Below, piece after piece: positions 16,124-24,015 of a stretch of 64,000 nt of DNA; the first letter of the stretch is position 1; each line of letters opens with the position of its first letter. Under the pieces are notes generated by a model. It had not been told where the DNA came from and made no database searches. It saw nothing but the letters and a program-made list of their open reading frames with translations. Location: NCBI RefSeq assembly GCF_031599675.1, contig NZ_CP134223.1, positions 5,394,001 through 5,458,000 of the forward strand. The letters are read 5' to 3'. This DNA is from Paenibacillus pedocola. Its GTDB lineage: Bacteria; Bacillota; Bacilli; Paenibacillales; Paenibacillaceae. The translations under genes and the position numbers were made by a program.

Positions 16124-17689
16124 CTATTTTTTGTATACAGCGTTGTATTCCTCGATAATGGCCGCTCCGCCGCGGCTCTTCCAGGCTTCCACTTGTTTTT
16201 CAAATCCGGCTTTGTCCAGCTGTCCATAAATATAGTTGTAAGTGGCATCCGTAATAATCTGCTGAAGCTCAACACCCTTAGAAGTATAGGTCGGCGAATC
16301 CAGAGCAGCTGTCGGATCTGCTACACCCACTTTGACATTCTCAAGCACCAGCTCCTCGGCATGAATCCGTCCAGGCAGTACGTTCAAGCTTTGGTACATG
16401 CCATTGGTTTCGTATTCACCGATCACGCTGTCCTTATAGCCTTTGACCTCGCGTTCAATCAGTTCTTTGTCGTCTGCCGGTTTAGCTTTGCCGTCTACAA
16501 CGGTGTAGTGCTTGCCTTCAATCCCCCAGTACATCAGGTTGGCCACTTCCGGAGTCATCATCTTGTCAAAGAAGGCCAGAATCTTCTTCAGCTCAGCTTC
16601 ATCCTTAACCGCAGATTTCGGGAACAGCACAACGTTGTTATAACCTGGAATCATCCATTGGGCGAATTTGCCGTCAGGTCCGGCTACCATACTATGCGTA
16701 TCCAGCACAGCATCCGGGAAGTTTTTGATCAGGTCCTTGTTAAGGGTGTCGATATCCTGCATGGAACCGCCGATGTACAGCCCTGCTTTGCCGCTGACAA
16801 ACATGTTTACGGCATCCGTCTTACTGGTGGCTGCGAAATCCTTGTTCATGTATCCGCCGTCACGCAGCTTTTTGAAGAAATCCATCGTGTCGATGTATTG
16901 CGGGAAGGTGAATTCCGGTGCAAGCTGGCCATCCTTCTCGCCCCAGTTGTTCGGTGTGCCGAACCAGGAGGAGACGGTTTTGAAGGCCCCGTACACCAGC
17001 TCATTGCGGTCCACGAGACCGATCGTGTCTTTTTTACCGTTGCCATCCGGATCCTTCTCCGTGAAGGCTTGGGCCATAGCGAACAGTTCATCCAGATTGG
17101 CTGGAGCCTTCAGTCCGAGTTTATCCGCCCAGTCTTTGCGGTAGATGATCCCCTGACGGGCCAGCGGACGGCCGATATACAGCGAGTACAGCTTGCCTTC
17201 CACTTTGGTATTGTTGAGGATTTCCGGTTTCAGCTTGTTGAGGTTCGGGAACTCCGACAAGTAAGGTCCAATTTCCCAAAACTGTCCGTCCTTGATCGAT
17301 TCTTTCATCTGGATGAACGTGGTCTGATTCTTCAAATAAGTCACTTGCGGCAGGGAGCCCGTGGCGAAGGAAGAATTCAGCTTCTCTTCATAGGTATCCG
17401 CCGGGAAAAATTGATAAGTCAGTTTCGTATTGGTCAACTTCTCCACTTCAGCCTTAATTGTATCCGGAGGGGTTTCTGCCGTATTCAGTGGAAGCATAAT
17501 CTTAATTTCTGTCGGTTTTTCCGGCTCTGGTGCCGGCTCTGTGGTTGCGGTATTGGTTCCGCCGCTGGTGCCGGGATCTGTGGTGGCCGCTGCTTCATTA
17601 TTGCCGTTGTTGTTGTTGCCGCACGCCGCAGTCAGCATACTGAATGTTAACAGCGAGCTAAGAAGCAGGGTAAAGGATTTTTTCGTCAT
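16124..17689 (-). CDS. Extracellular sugar-binding lipoprotein (pectin operon)
   Basis: LplA/YtcQ-type solute-binding protein (521 aa). The signal peptide ends in lipobox LTAAC, with lipidated Cys23, followed by an Asn/Thr/Pro-rich flexible tether (residues 24-60). The mature part carries family segments QGIIYRKDWADKLGL, EKDPDGNGKKDTIGL and FGTPNNW. It captures oligosaccharides outside the membrane for the two permeases downstream and is the first gene of the pectin operon. AACGGAGG precedes the ATG. A short dyad CTTGTA/TACAAG lies at 17711-17727 just ahead of the ribosome site. It is clearly paralogous to the orphan binding protein at 19064-20587. Confidence 0.93.
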   Translation of the reverse strand: MTKKSFTLLLSSLLTFSMLTAACGNNNNGNNEAAATTDPGTSGGTNTATTEPAPEPEKPTEIKIMLPLNTAETPPDTIKAEVEKLTNTKLTYQFFPADTYEEKLNSSFATGSLPQVTYLKNQTTFIQMKESIKDGQFWEIGPYLSEFPNLNKLKPEILNNTKVEGKLYSLYIGRPLARQGIIYRKDWADKLGLKAPANLDELFAMAQAFTEKDPDGNGKKDTIGLVDRNELVYGAFKTVSSWFGTPNNWGEKDGQLAPEFTFPQYIDTMDFFKKLRDGGYMNKDFAATSKTDAVNMFVSGKAGLYIGGSMQDIDTLNKDLIKNFPDAVLDTHSMVAGPDGKFAQWMIPGYNNVVLFPKSAVKDEAELKKILAFFDKMMTPEVANLMYWGIEGKHYTVVDGKAKPADDKELIEREVKGYKDSVIGEYETNGMYQSLNVLPGRIHAEELVLENVKVGVADPTAALDSPTYTSKGVELQQIITDATYNYIYGQLDKAGFEKQVEAWKSRGGAAIIEEYNAVYKK

Positions 17690-17927
17690 ACCTTTTTGAC
17701 CTCCGTTTGACTTGTATTGGTTACAAGCCTCACACTACAGCCTCGCCCAGGTTACGAAAACAATCATTTACTCATAGTAGGGGCTTTGGAGCGGGAGTCT
17801 GGGGAAATGATTATCGGGTGATAGGGGGATAAGGTGAAAGGAAACTTGAGGGGAATGCTGGGGAGATGCCTGGGGAGGTGGAGTGGTAACTCCGGGGAAT
17901 ACCAAGCGACCCGATAGGTGATGGCCG

Positions 17928-18100
17928 CAACTCCGGGGAATGTTTGGACTTCCGGCCGCTGTTGTCTGCAGATGTTTACGATTATATCGCTTTCAGCGGA
18001 TAACATCTGCAGACAAAGGCGGACGCTTCCGCTCCTACAGTTCCAAACTTCCCCTCCGTTACTTCTCACCTCTCTGAGGGGTTCCTTTCAACTTATCCGG
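17928..18100. repeat. Dispersed hairpin repeat, copy A
   Basis: Intergenic element with a perfect 14-bp inverted repeat, TGTCTGCAGATGTT at 17963-17976 and AACATCTGCAGACA at 18002-18015, around an inner stem-like TATCGCT..AGCGGATA. Flanks are conserved: GGAATGTTTGGACTTCCGG on the left and CGCTCCTACAGTTCCAAAC on the right. The copies continue into TCACCTCTCTGAGGGGTT. Reading frames across it match each other only because the DNA is duplicated. Confidence 0.9.
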
Positions 18101-18171
18101 TTGAAAGGGGCAGGGGATTACCGCCGCTCCGGTTTGCGGCGGGTGATACAAAGTGCTGGGAGGTGGAGTCG

Positions 18172-18340
18172 TAACTGCGGGGAATGTTTGGACTTCCGGC
18201 CGCTGTTGTCTGCAGATGTTTACGATTATATCGCTTTCATCGGATAACATCTGCAGACAAAGGCGGACGCTACCGCTCCTACAGTTCCAAACTCCCCCTC
18301 CGTTACTTCTCACCTCTCTGAGGGGTTTCTTTCAACCAGA
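18172..18340. repeat. Dispersed hairpin repeat, copy B
   Basis: Second copy, 244 bases downstream of copy A and almost identical over about 165 bases. Inverted-repeat arms lie at 18207-18220 and 18246-18259. The gap 17690-18428 holds, besides the two copies, only linker sequence and a small stem (CCTTTCAAC/GTTGAAAGG, 18084-18108). No protein gene is supported there. Confidence 0.9.
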
Positions 18341-18342
18341 CT

Positions 18343-18394
18343 AAAAAAGCAGAGCCGCGCTCCTCCTGTAGGAGAGGCACCTGCTCTGCTTTTA
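18343..18394 (-). terminator. Terminator of the cueP-like gene
   Basis: AAAGCAGAGC pairs with GCTCTGCTTT, with an inner CTCCT/AGGAG stem, and T6 follows on the minus strand. It begins about 35 bases past the CueP-like stop codon. Confidence 0.85.
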
Positions 18395-18428
18395 TTCTGC
18401 ACAAGGGTATGCTTCCGCTTCTGCTAGC

Positions 18429-18977
18429 TTAGCCCAGCTGCATAGTAGTTACACAAGTATCATTTTTCTCAAATGTAGAAATGTCAGACTCGGCTTTTTT
18501 GCCATTTTGTTCAATGGTAACATGATACGTCTTATCCCGCGGGAGCCACAGATCGATAAATCCGTTAGGCTGGGATTTCACCGTTTCGTTGTTCATTACC
18601 GGATTGCCTTCGGCATCCTGGACGGACAGGGTGAACTCTTGTTCCACCATCTCGCCCTGACAACCGGTTAAGCTATGGGTTGCGCATGGATGTGTCTGAT
18701 TGATATAGGGTGCAATTGAGACAAAAAACTCGTCACCCGGCAAGCTGTAAGTAGCCGATTTGCCATCGCTCTCTTTGACGATCAGCTGGGTTGATGAAAT
18801 GGAAGCCGATTCTGCGGTGATACTGCGGCTGCTGTAATCGTGTACCAGCTGTTTAAGGGTTTGCGTATCCGCCGGGCTTGGGTCTGCACTTTCCCGGGCG
18901 TTATTTTCTGCATACAGGTATGTTCCTAAGCCAATGACTACGGCAAATCCGGCAGTCAGCAAGACTTGTTTTCTCAT
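18429..18977 (-). CDS. CueP-family metal-binding protein
   Basis: Exported protein (182 aa) of the CueP family, whose Salmonella member is a periplasmic copper-binding protein. The family core is unmistakable: APYINQTHPCATHSLTGCQG, then NGFIDLWLPRDKTY, ending TCVTTMQLG. The putative metal-binding cysteines are Cys98, Cys106 and Cys175. The N-terminus (residues 5-22) is a hydrophobic segment without a lipobox, so it may be a cleaved signal or a membrane anchor. It is monocistronic, with its own promoter (19008-19038) and terminator. The copper role is inferred from the family, not shown by neighbours. Confidence 0.88.
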   Translation of the reverse strand: MRKQVLLTAGFAVVIGLGTYLYAENNARESADPSPADTQTLKQLVHDYSSRSITAESASISSTQLIVKESDGKSATYSLPGDEFFVSIAPYINQTHPCATHSLTGCQGEMVEQEFTLSVQDAEGNPVMNNETVKSQPNGFIDLWLPRDKTYHVTIEQNGKKAESDISTFEKNDTCVTTMQLG

Positions 18978-19007
18978 AGAATGTCATCCTCCAGTCTCTC
19001 TACTATT

Positions 19008-19038
19008 ATTATAGTCCAGGGAGCACTCCTGCAGACAA
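19008..19038 (-). promoter_or_regulatory. Long-spacer promoter of the cueP-like gene
   Basis: -35 TTGTCT (19033-19038) and -10 TATAAT (19008-19013) are separated by 19 bases, with a dyad GGAG-TG-CTCC inside the spacer. Over-long spacers with a central dyad are characteristic of MerR-family (CueR-like) activated promoters. The regulator gene is not in the window. Confidence 0.55.
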
Positions 19039-19063
19039 GACGAATCTATGACAATATGCCTTC

Positions 19064-20587
19064 CTACTGCCCGCTCCCCGCTCTGGCCTCCGCCTCAGCG
19101 TACTCCTGCATGATCAGACTGCCGCCGCTGGATTTCCATTTTTCCACTTCCTTCTTAAACTCTGCAGCATTGATATTGCCGATAATATAATTATAAGTAG
19201 CATCCACAATGATCGTTGAGAGCTCCACATTCTTTTCATCAAAGGTCGGAGAGCTCAGCGTGAGTGTCGGATCGTCCACGAGAAACTGTTCGTTGTCTTG
19301 GCTAAGCTGATCCGCCAGGGCGGTCAGCTGCTCTTTTTGCGCCACCTCCATGACGTTCTTGTTGCTGATATCGGCGATCATCAGAGAATACAGCGGGCTG
19401 ACCTCATTCACCCGCAGCTGCGAGGTTTCCTCCGGCAGAATGACCTTCCCGTTCTCGAGCTTGTAGTGGCGGCCTTCGATCCCGTACCTCATCAGATTCG
19501 CTACATCTTTATCCATCGTCCGGTCAAAAAAGCGCAGCACCTGCTTCAGTTCACCTTCCGTCGCAATCGCTTTTTTGGAGAACAGATACAGCCCGTTGTA
19601 GTTGGGGATCGACCATACTTTGTAGCCGTCCGGCCCTTTAATCCGGTTGATCAGGGTGAGTTCGGCCCGCGGATTAATCGTTTGCGCTTCAATAGAGAGC
19701 CGCTGCACATCCGTCATGCTTCCAATGAAGACCCCCGCAGTCCCGCGGATGAATTTATCCCGCTGTACTTCCTTGCTGGTCAGAGCGAAGTCCTGATTGA
19801 TGATTTTTTCATTATATAGCTTGCGCATGAAGTTCATCGTGTCCATATATTGAGATGTCGCGAATTCCGGGATGAACTGCCCGTTGTCCAGCTTCCAGTT
19901 ATTCGGCGTGCCGAAATAAGAGCTGAGCGTTTTGAATACGCCATAGACCAGATCATTGCGGTCAACCAGGCCGATTGTGTCCTGCTTGCCGTTGCCGTCC
20001 GGATCCTTATAGGTAAACTGCTTCATGACCTCATACAGCTCATCCAGCGTTTGCGGTTTGCTTAGCTTAAGATGATCCAGCCAATCCTTACGGATGATGA
20101 TGCCCTGCCGGGAAGAAGGCCGCTCGGTATACAGGCCGTATATTTTGCCGTCCACGGCGGACTGGCTGAGTATCGCAGGATCGAGCTGCTGCAGGTTCGG
20201 AAATTCCTTAAGATAAGGGCCGATTTCCCAAAAAGCGTCCGAACGGATCGCCGGTTTCACCAGATTATAATCGGTAAATTTAACAAACGTAACCTTCCCC
20301 AGCGAATTGGTCGTTAGGGCGGTGTTCATTTTATCCGTATAGACGCCTTCCGGAACCCAGGTAATATTGAGCCTCACGCCGGTGAGCTTCTCAATTTCCG
20401 TTACGATTTCCTTCGAAGGCGTTTGCGGAAAATGCAGCGGAGCCAGAATCGAGATCGACGGCGGAGTCTGGCCGGGACCCGGCTGAACAGAATTTTCATT
20501 ACTGCAAGCGCTTAATAAAAAAGACGGGAGTATGACAAGCAGGCAGAAATACCGGACTACCAGTCTGCGTGTGAGGTCTCTGAACAT
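19064..20587 (-). CDS. Orphan sugar-binding lipoprotein
   Basis: Solute-binding protein of the same LplA/YtcQ type as the pectin-operon protein (507 aa from the chosen start). The frame opens at 20623, but the ATG at 20587 has AAGGAGG at proper spacing. The lipobox LLSAC gives lipidated Cys28. Shared segments with its paralogue include DPDGNGKQDTIGLVDRN and FGTPNNW, so the two probably bind related ligands. No permease genes accompany it. It is divergent from a membrane AraC-type regulator, so it may feed the neighbouring permeases or act as an extracellular ligand presenter for the sensor. Both roles are inference. Confidence 0.88.
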   Translation of the reverse strand: MFRDLTRRLVVRYFCLLVILPSFLLSACSNENSVQPGPGQTPPSISILAPLHFPQTPSKEIVTEIEKLTGVRLNITWVPEGVYTDKMNTALTTNSLGKVTFVKFTDYNLVKPAIRSDAFWEIGPYLKEFPNLQQLDPAILSQSAVDGKIYGLYTERPSSRQGIIIRKDWLDHLKLSKPQTLDELYEVMKQFTYKDPDGNGKQDTIGLVDRNDLVYGVFKTLSSYFGTPNNWKLDNGQFIPEFATSQYMDTMNFMRKLYNEKIINQDFALTSKEVQRDKFIRGTAGVFIGSMTDVQRLSIEAQTINPRAELTLINRIKGPDGYKVWSIPNYNGLYLFSKKAIATEGELKQVLRFFDRTMDKDVANLMRYGIEGRHYKLENGKVILPEETSQLRVNEVSPLYSLMIADISNKNVMEVAQKEQLTALADQLSQDNEQFLVDDPTLTLSSPTFDEKNVELSTIIVDATYNYIIGNINAAEFKKEVEKWKSSGGSLIMQEYAEAEARAGSGQ

Positions 20588-20670
20588 TCCTGGTTCCTCC
20601 TTAATAGAAATAATCCTAAGCATTATGTATTGATATAACTGCTAATTATTGAATATTCTTCAAACGGTAG

Positions 20671-20714
20671 TCATTATTAGAGATAATGATTATTGCGGCA
20701 CCAGATGATTATTG
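20671..20714. promoter_or_regulatory. Candidate AraC regulator sites in divergent gap
   Basis: In the gap between the orphan binding protein and the AraC regulator, TCATTAT/ATAATGA forms a dyad (20671-20689) and ATGATTATTG occurs twice as a direct repeat (20686-20695 and 20705-20714, offset 19). AraC proteins often bind direct repeats about two helical turns apart. Confidence 0.4.
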
Positions 20715-20782
20715 TTATTATCCTTCGTGATGCATAAACTTAAAACAGACTGTTTCTACCTAAAGTAAAGGTGCTGAATCCA

Positions 20783-23122
20783 GTGAAACACTTAAGCTTC
20801 CTGAGTAAATTAACTTTATTCACCTTTGTAATCAGTACGCTTCCTGTGCTGTTCATCGGTTCTTTCTCTTATCTCACATCCTCCAGCGAAATTCAAAAAA
20901 ATGTTAACAAAAGCAAAAAGGAACTCATTTTACAAATTAACTCAAATGTAGAGCATAAGCTGACTACTGTCAACCAGACCCTTAACCAGGTCGTTAATTC
21001 TTCTGTACTCAAAAAAGCTTTGAATAACCCGCTAAATGTAAACGATTTCATTTTATATAACGACTTGAGAAATGAAATCCGTAATATGCAGTCCTTTGAC
21101 ACGAAGCTGGAAGATGTAATTCTGCTGAATCAGCGGGAAAACTGGATGATCAAAAATTCCGGGCTCTACCGCCTGAACGAATACCAGAATTATGAGCAGC
21201 TTGCCAACCTGATGAATGTGCCCGACTCCACCTCCTGGGTACTCAACCCCTCTTCCCTGTTCTACAGCGAGGAGAGCATCAACGTTACCGGCTGTGATTA
21301 CAGCATCAGTCTGATCAAGAAGCTGCCCACCTCCAAGCTGCAAAAATACGGGCTGGCCCTTGCCAATATCCCGGCCTGCAGCCTTCAGGATTTCATCAAC
21401 TCTGAGATAGATCCGCTGGACAGTATTATTGTCCTTGATGAATCCGGCAGAATATTGCTGCACCCGGATAAGACGCTGATCGGCCAGCCTGCCGTTGCCA
21501 GCGGATTTACGGATTTTCCGCTTGTTTCCGGCAAAGTCAAGCCTACAGGACAATTCAAGACTGTCATCGGTAAGCAGGATTACTCTGTCACTTATTTGCG
21601 CTCGCAGCTGAACGGCTGGACCTATCTGTCGGTAACCTCCATTGAAGGACTGACCAAGGAGTCGGGCAAAATCGGGACCTACACAATCATTGTCTGTGCC
21701 CTGATGCTGCTGCTGTCCATTCTGCTCGCCTGGCTCGGTTCCCGCCGCATGTATACTCCGATCGAGCGGCTGCTGAATCAGATGGGGCTGCGCAGACCGG
21801 GCATCAAAGTAAAGTTCACGGATGAGTTCCAGTCGATCGGCGAGCAGATGCATCATTTATTCCAGTCCAAATCGCAGCTCGAAAAGGAGCTGAACCAGCA
21901 TCTCCGGCAGGTGCGCACCTTTTTCCTGACAAAAGCCTTTCAGGGCAATATAAGAAAACGCGAGCTGCTTGAGGAGCTGGAACAATACGGCTACCAGCCC
22001 TTAGTAGAGGAATGGAGAACAATGGCCGTCATTACGCTCAGCATCGACTACTCTGCAGAGAGCAGCTATGACAAAAAAGATCTCCACCTGCTGCTGTTTG
22101 CCGCCCATAATATGATTGAAGAGCTCGTTCCGCCGGAAGGCAGACTTGCCCCGGTGATCATCGACCACGCTGTTGTCACGCTGATTGGAAGCACGGAAGA
22201 TAATGCGGAATCTTTCCACCAGACACTGTATGCCTTAACGGAGAATCTGCAGCAGGAAATTAACAATTACCTGAAGCTGCAGGTCAGTATCGGTTTGAGT
22301 CTGCCTTTTCACAACATTGATAAATTGTCTATTGCCTACAAGGAAGGTCTCGAAGCCTTGAAATACCGGATCACTCTCGGCAAAGGCATCATCATCCAGT
22401 ATGAGAATATCAACTCCGGCAAGCACTATCTCAATTTGAACTATCCGACACATACTGAAAATGACCTGATGGATGCGATCAAGCTGGCCGATGCCGAAAA
22501 GGCGAAGGAGCTGCTGCATAAGCTGTTTGCCTGTATTTTTAAGCTTGGACTGTCACCGCAGGAATACCAGATTCCGCTGACCCGTCTGCTGGGCAATATC
22601 CTCATTATGATGCAGGAGTCAGGGATTAGCCTGAATCAGATCTATCATGCGAACGGTTCGCTATTCGAGGAGCTGACCGATCTGCATATTGTCGCCGAAA
22701 TCGAGGACTGGTTCTGGAGTATTGTGATTCTGCCGATGATCAGGATTTTCCACAGCCGGCAAAATGCCCAGTACCATAATATTTCCGAGAAGATTATCGA
22801 CATTGTGCAGCATGATTATGATAAGGACCTGACGCTGGAGGAATGCGCTTCACGCCTTCATTATAATGCCAACTATATCAGCAGTGTCTTCCGTAAGGAG
22901 ACGCAGTATTATTTCAGTGAATATCTTGCGATGTACCGGTTCAAAATGGCCAAAAAATGGCTGGAGGAAACCGATATGCCGATTAAGGACATTGCCGCGA
23001 AGCTCAGATACAACAATTCGCAGAATTTCATCCGCTCCTTCCGCAAGCAGGAAGGGATGACGCCTGGCCAATACCGCGACAACGCAAGCTCCCGGCCCAA
23101 AGCGGTACCGGATGATTACTGA
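20783..23122 (+). CDS. Membrane-anchored AraC family regulator
   Basis: One-component sensor/activator (779 aa from the chosen start). A first membrane helix (about residues 8-30) and a second (about 295-320) enclose an extracellular sensing domain of about 260 residues. The rest is cytoplasmic. The C-terminal ~100 residues are an AraC/XylS double helix-turn-helix (LTLEECASRLHYNANYISSV, then MPIKDIAAKLRYNNSQNFIR). A GTG at 20771 and a GTG at 20783 are both possible; the second has AAAGGTG at better spacing. In Paenibacillus and Bacillus such proteins control adjacent sugar transport or hydrolase operons. It likely regulates the divergent binding protein and perhaps the pectin operon. Confidence 0.88.
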   Translation: MKHLSFLSKLTLFTFVISTLPVLFIGSFSYLTSSSEIQKNVNKSKKELILQINSNVEHKLTTVNQTLNQVVNSSVLKKALNNPLNVNDFILYNDLRNEIRNMQSFDTKLEDVILLNQRENWMIKNSGLYRLNEYQNYEQLANLMNVPDSTSWVLNPSSLFYSEESINVTGCDYSISLIKKLPTSKLQKYGLALANIPACSLQDFINSEIDPLDSIIVLDESGRILLHPDKTLIGQPAVASGFTDFPLVSGKVKPTGQFKTVIGKQDYSVTYLRSQLNGWTYLSVTSIEGLTKESGKIGTYTIIVCALMLLLSILLAWLGSRRMYTPIERLLNQMGLRRPGIKVKFTDEFQSIGEQMHHLFQSKSQLEKELNQHLRQVRTFFLTKAFQGNIRKRELLEELEQYGYQPLVEEWRTMAVITLSIDYSAESSYDKKDLHLLLFAAHNMIEELVPPEGRLAPVIIDHAVVTLIGSTEDNAESFHQTLYALTENLQQEINNYLKLQVSIGLSLPFHNIDKLSIAYKEGLEALKYRITLGKGIIIQYENINSGKHYLNLNYPTHTENDLMDAIKLADAEKAKELLHKLFACIFKLGLSPQEYQIPLTRLLGNILIMMQESGISLNQIYHANGSLFEELTDLHIVAEIEDWFWSIVILPMIRIFHSRQNAQYHNISEKIIDIVQHDYDKDLTLEECASRLHYNANYISSVFRKETQYYFSEYLAMYRFKMAKKWLEETDMPIKDIAAKLRYNNSQNFIRSFRKQEGMTPGQYRDNASSRPKAVPDDY

Positions 23123-23140
23123 GTATAGCTCATAACGCAA

Positions 23141-23180
23141 AGACCGCCGGTATGACAGCAGGAACGCTGTACCGGCGGCT
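23141..23180 (+). terminator. Hairpin after the AraC regulator
   Basis: CCGCCGGTA (23144-23152) pairs with TACCGGCGG (23170-23178), with an inner CAGC/GCTG stem. It starts 19 bases past the stop codon. There is no T-run, so its strength is uncertain. Confidence 0.5.
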
Positions 23181-23231
23181 TGAATAGGAGTTACTTTCGG
23201 TTGCGCTGTGATAATAATGAAGATTACCTTA

Positions 23232-23951
23232 TCATTCAATGGCTTTGGGGGTATGCGACTTCCTTGATCTTATGAAACAAATAATAGCAGCAGCGGCAAG
23301 CAGCACCACGCCACCGCCCGCAATAGCGATGTTCTTGACATCCGGTACATATACCACCAGGCGGAGCGGCTCGGAATCCGCCAGCGTAATGCGCCAGGTT
23401 AAGGTATTTCCCTCTTGGGAGACTGCATTATTCGCTCCATATAAGTCATAAGGCAGCGTTAATTTAAAATTAACAGCCAAGCTCTGCATCAGCAGCTTTG
23501 CCAGTGATTTCGGCACATTCAGCGTCCCAAGTCCGTCTGCGATCTCGTCCGAATAGGCGTTCAGCTTCGGCCGGGCTTCGACATCATATTTGGTATACAG
23601 CCATTTGTCTGTTGTAATCACCTGCGTGTCCACAATTTCCATATTTCCCGCGGTCGCCTGCATATCCTCTAAGGAAGTATACGTCTTCATAAACTGATAT
23701 TTTGTGGATTTGCCGCTTTGGCTCTTATTCAATTGGATGTCCGCAGCCGCAAGCCGGGTTGCCAGTACTTCCTCCAGCTTCCCTCCGATCAGCGACTCTG
23801 TGCGGGCATCCAGCAGAATATTGAGGGCAAGGTCTAGACTCCCGTCCTTCTTCACCGTCATATGCGCTGTACCGCTGGCACAGCCGGCCAGGAGAAAGAG
23901 CATCGAAGTAATTAGTACGATAAAGCAGAGTTTCTTCCCCTTCAATCTCAT
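23232..23951 (-). CDS. Lipoprotein with C-terminal membrane helix (DUF3153/LppM-like)
   Basis: Membrane-associated lipoprotein of unknown function (239 aa). The N-terminal signal ends in lipobox LLAGC (Cys24). The body (residues 28-205) is mixed alpha/beta and begins AHMTVKKDGSLDLALNILLD, a pattern seen in LppM-type/DUF3153 proteins. A hydrophobic helix (about 208-228) and a basic tail (RSRKSH) close it, so the protein is held at both ends on the outer membrane face. AGGGAGGA lies directly before the ATG; a TTG two codons in would give better spacing. No operon partner is apparent. Confidence 0.75.
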   Translation of the reverse strand: MRLKGKKLCFIVLITSMLFLLAGCASGTAHMTVKKDGSLDLALNILLDARTESLIGGKLEEVLATRLAAADIQLNKSQSGKSTKYQFMKTYTSLEDMQATAGNMEIVDTQVITTDKWLYTKYDVEARPKLNAYSDEIADGLGTLNVPKSLAKLLMQSLAVNFKLTLPYDLYGANNAVSQEGNTLTWRITLADSEPLRLVVYVPDVKNIAIAGGGVVLLAAAAIICFIRSRKSHTPKAIE

Positions 23952-24015
23952 TCCTCCCTATGCTTCGTTTCTCAATCTATTATACATAATTTATAATCTG
24001 CGTTTTCCTTTATAA

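Noticed and set aside
17764..18313. Two similar short minus-strand reading frames (101 and 84 aa) sharing ICRQQRPEVQTFP
   Set aside because: They lie wholly in the dispersed hairpin repeat; similarity reflects DNA duplication, they lack ribosome sites and cross the inverted repeat.
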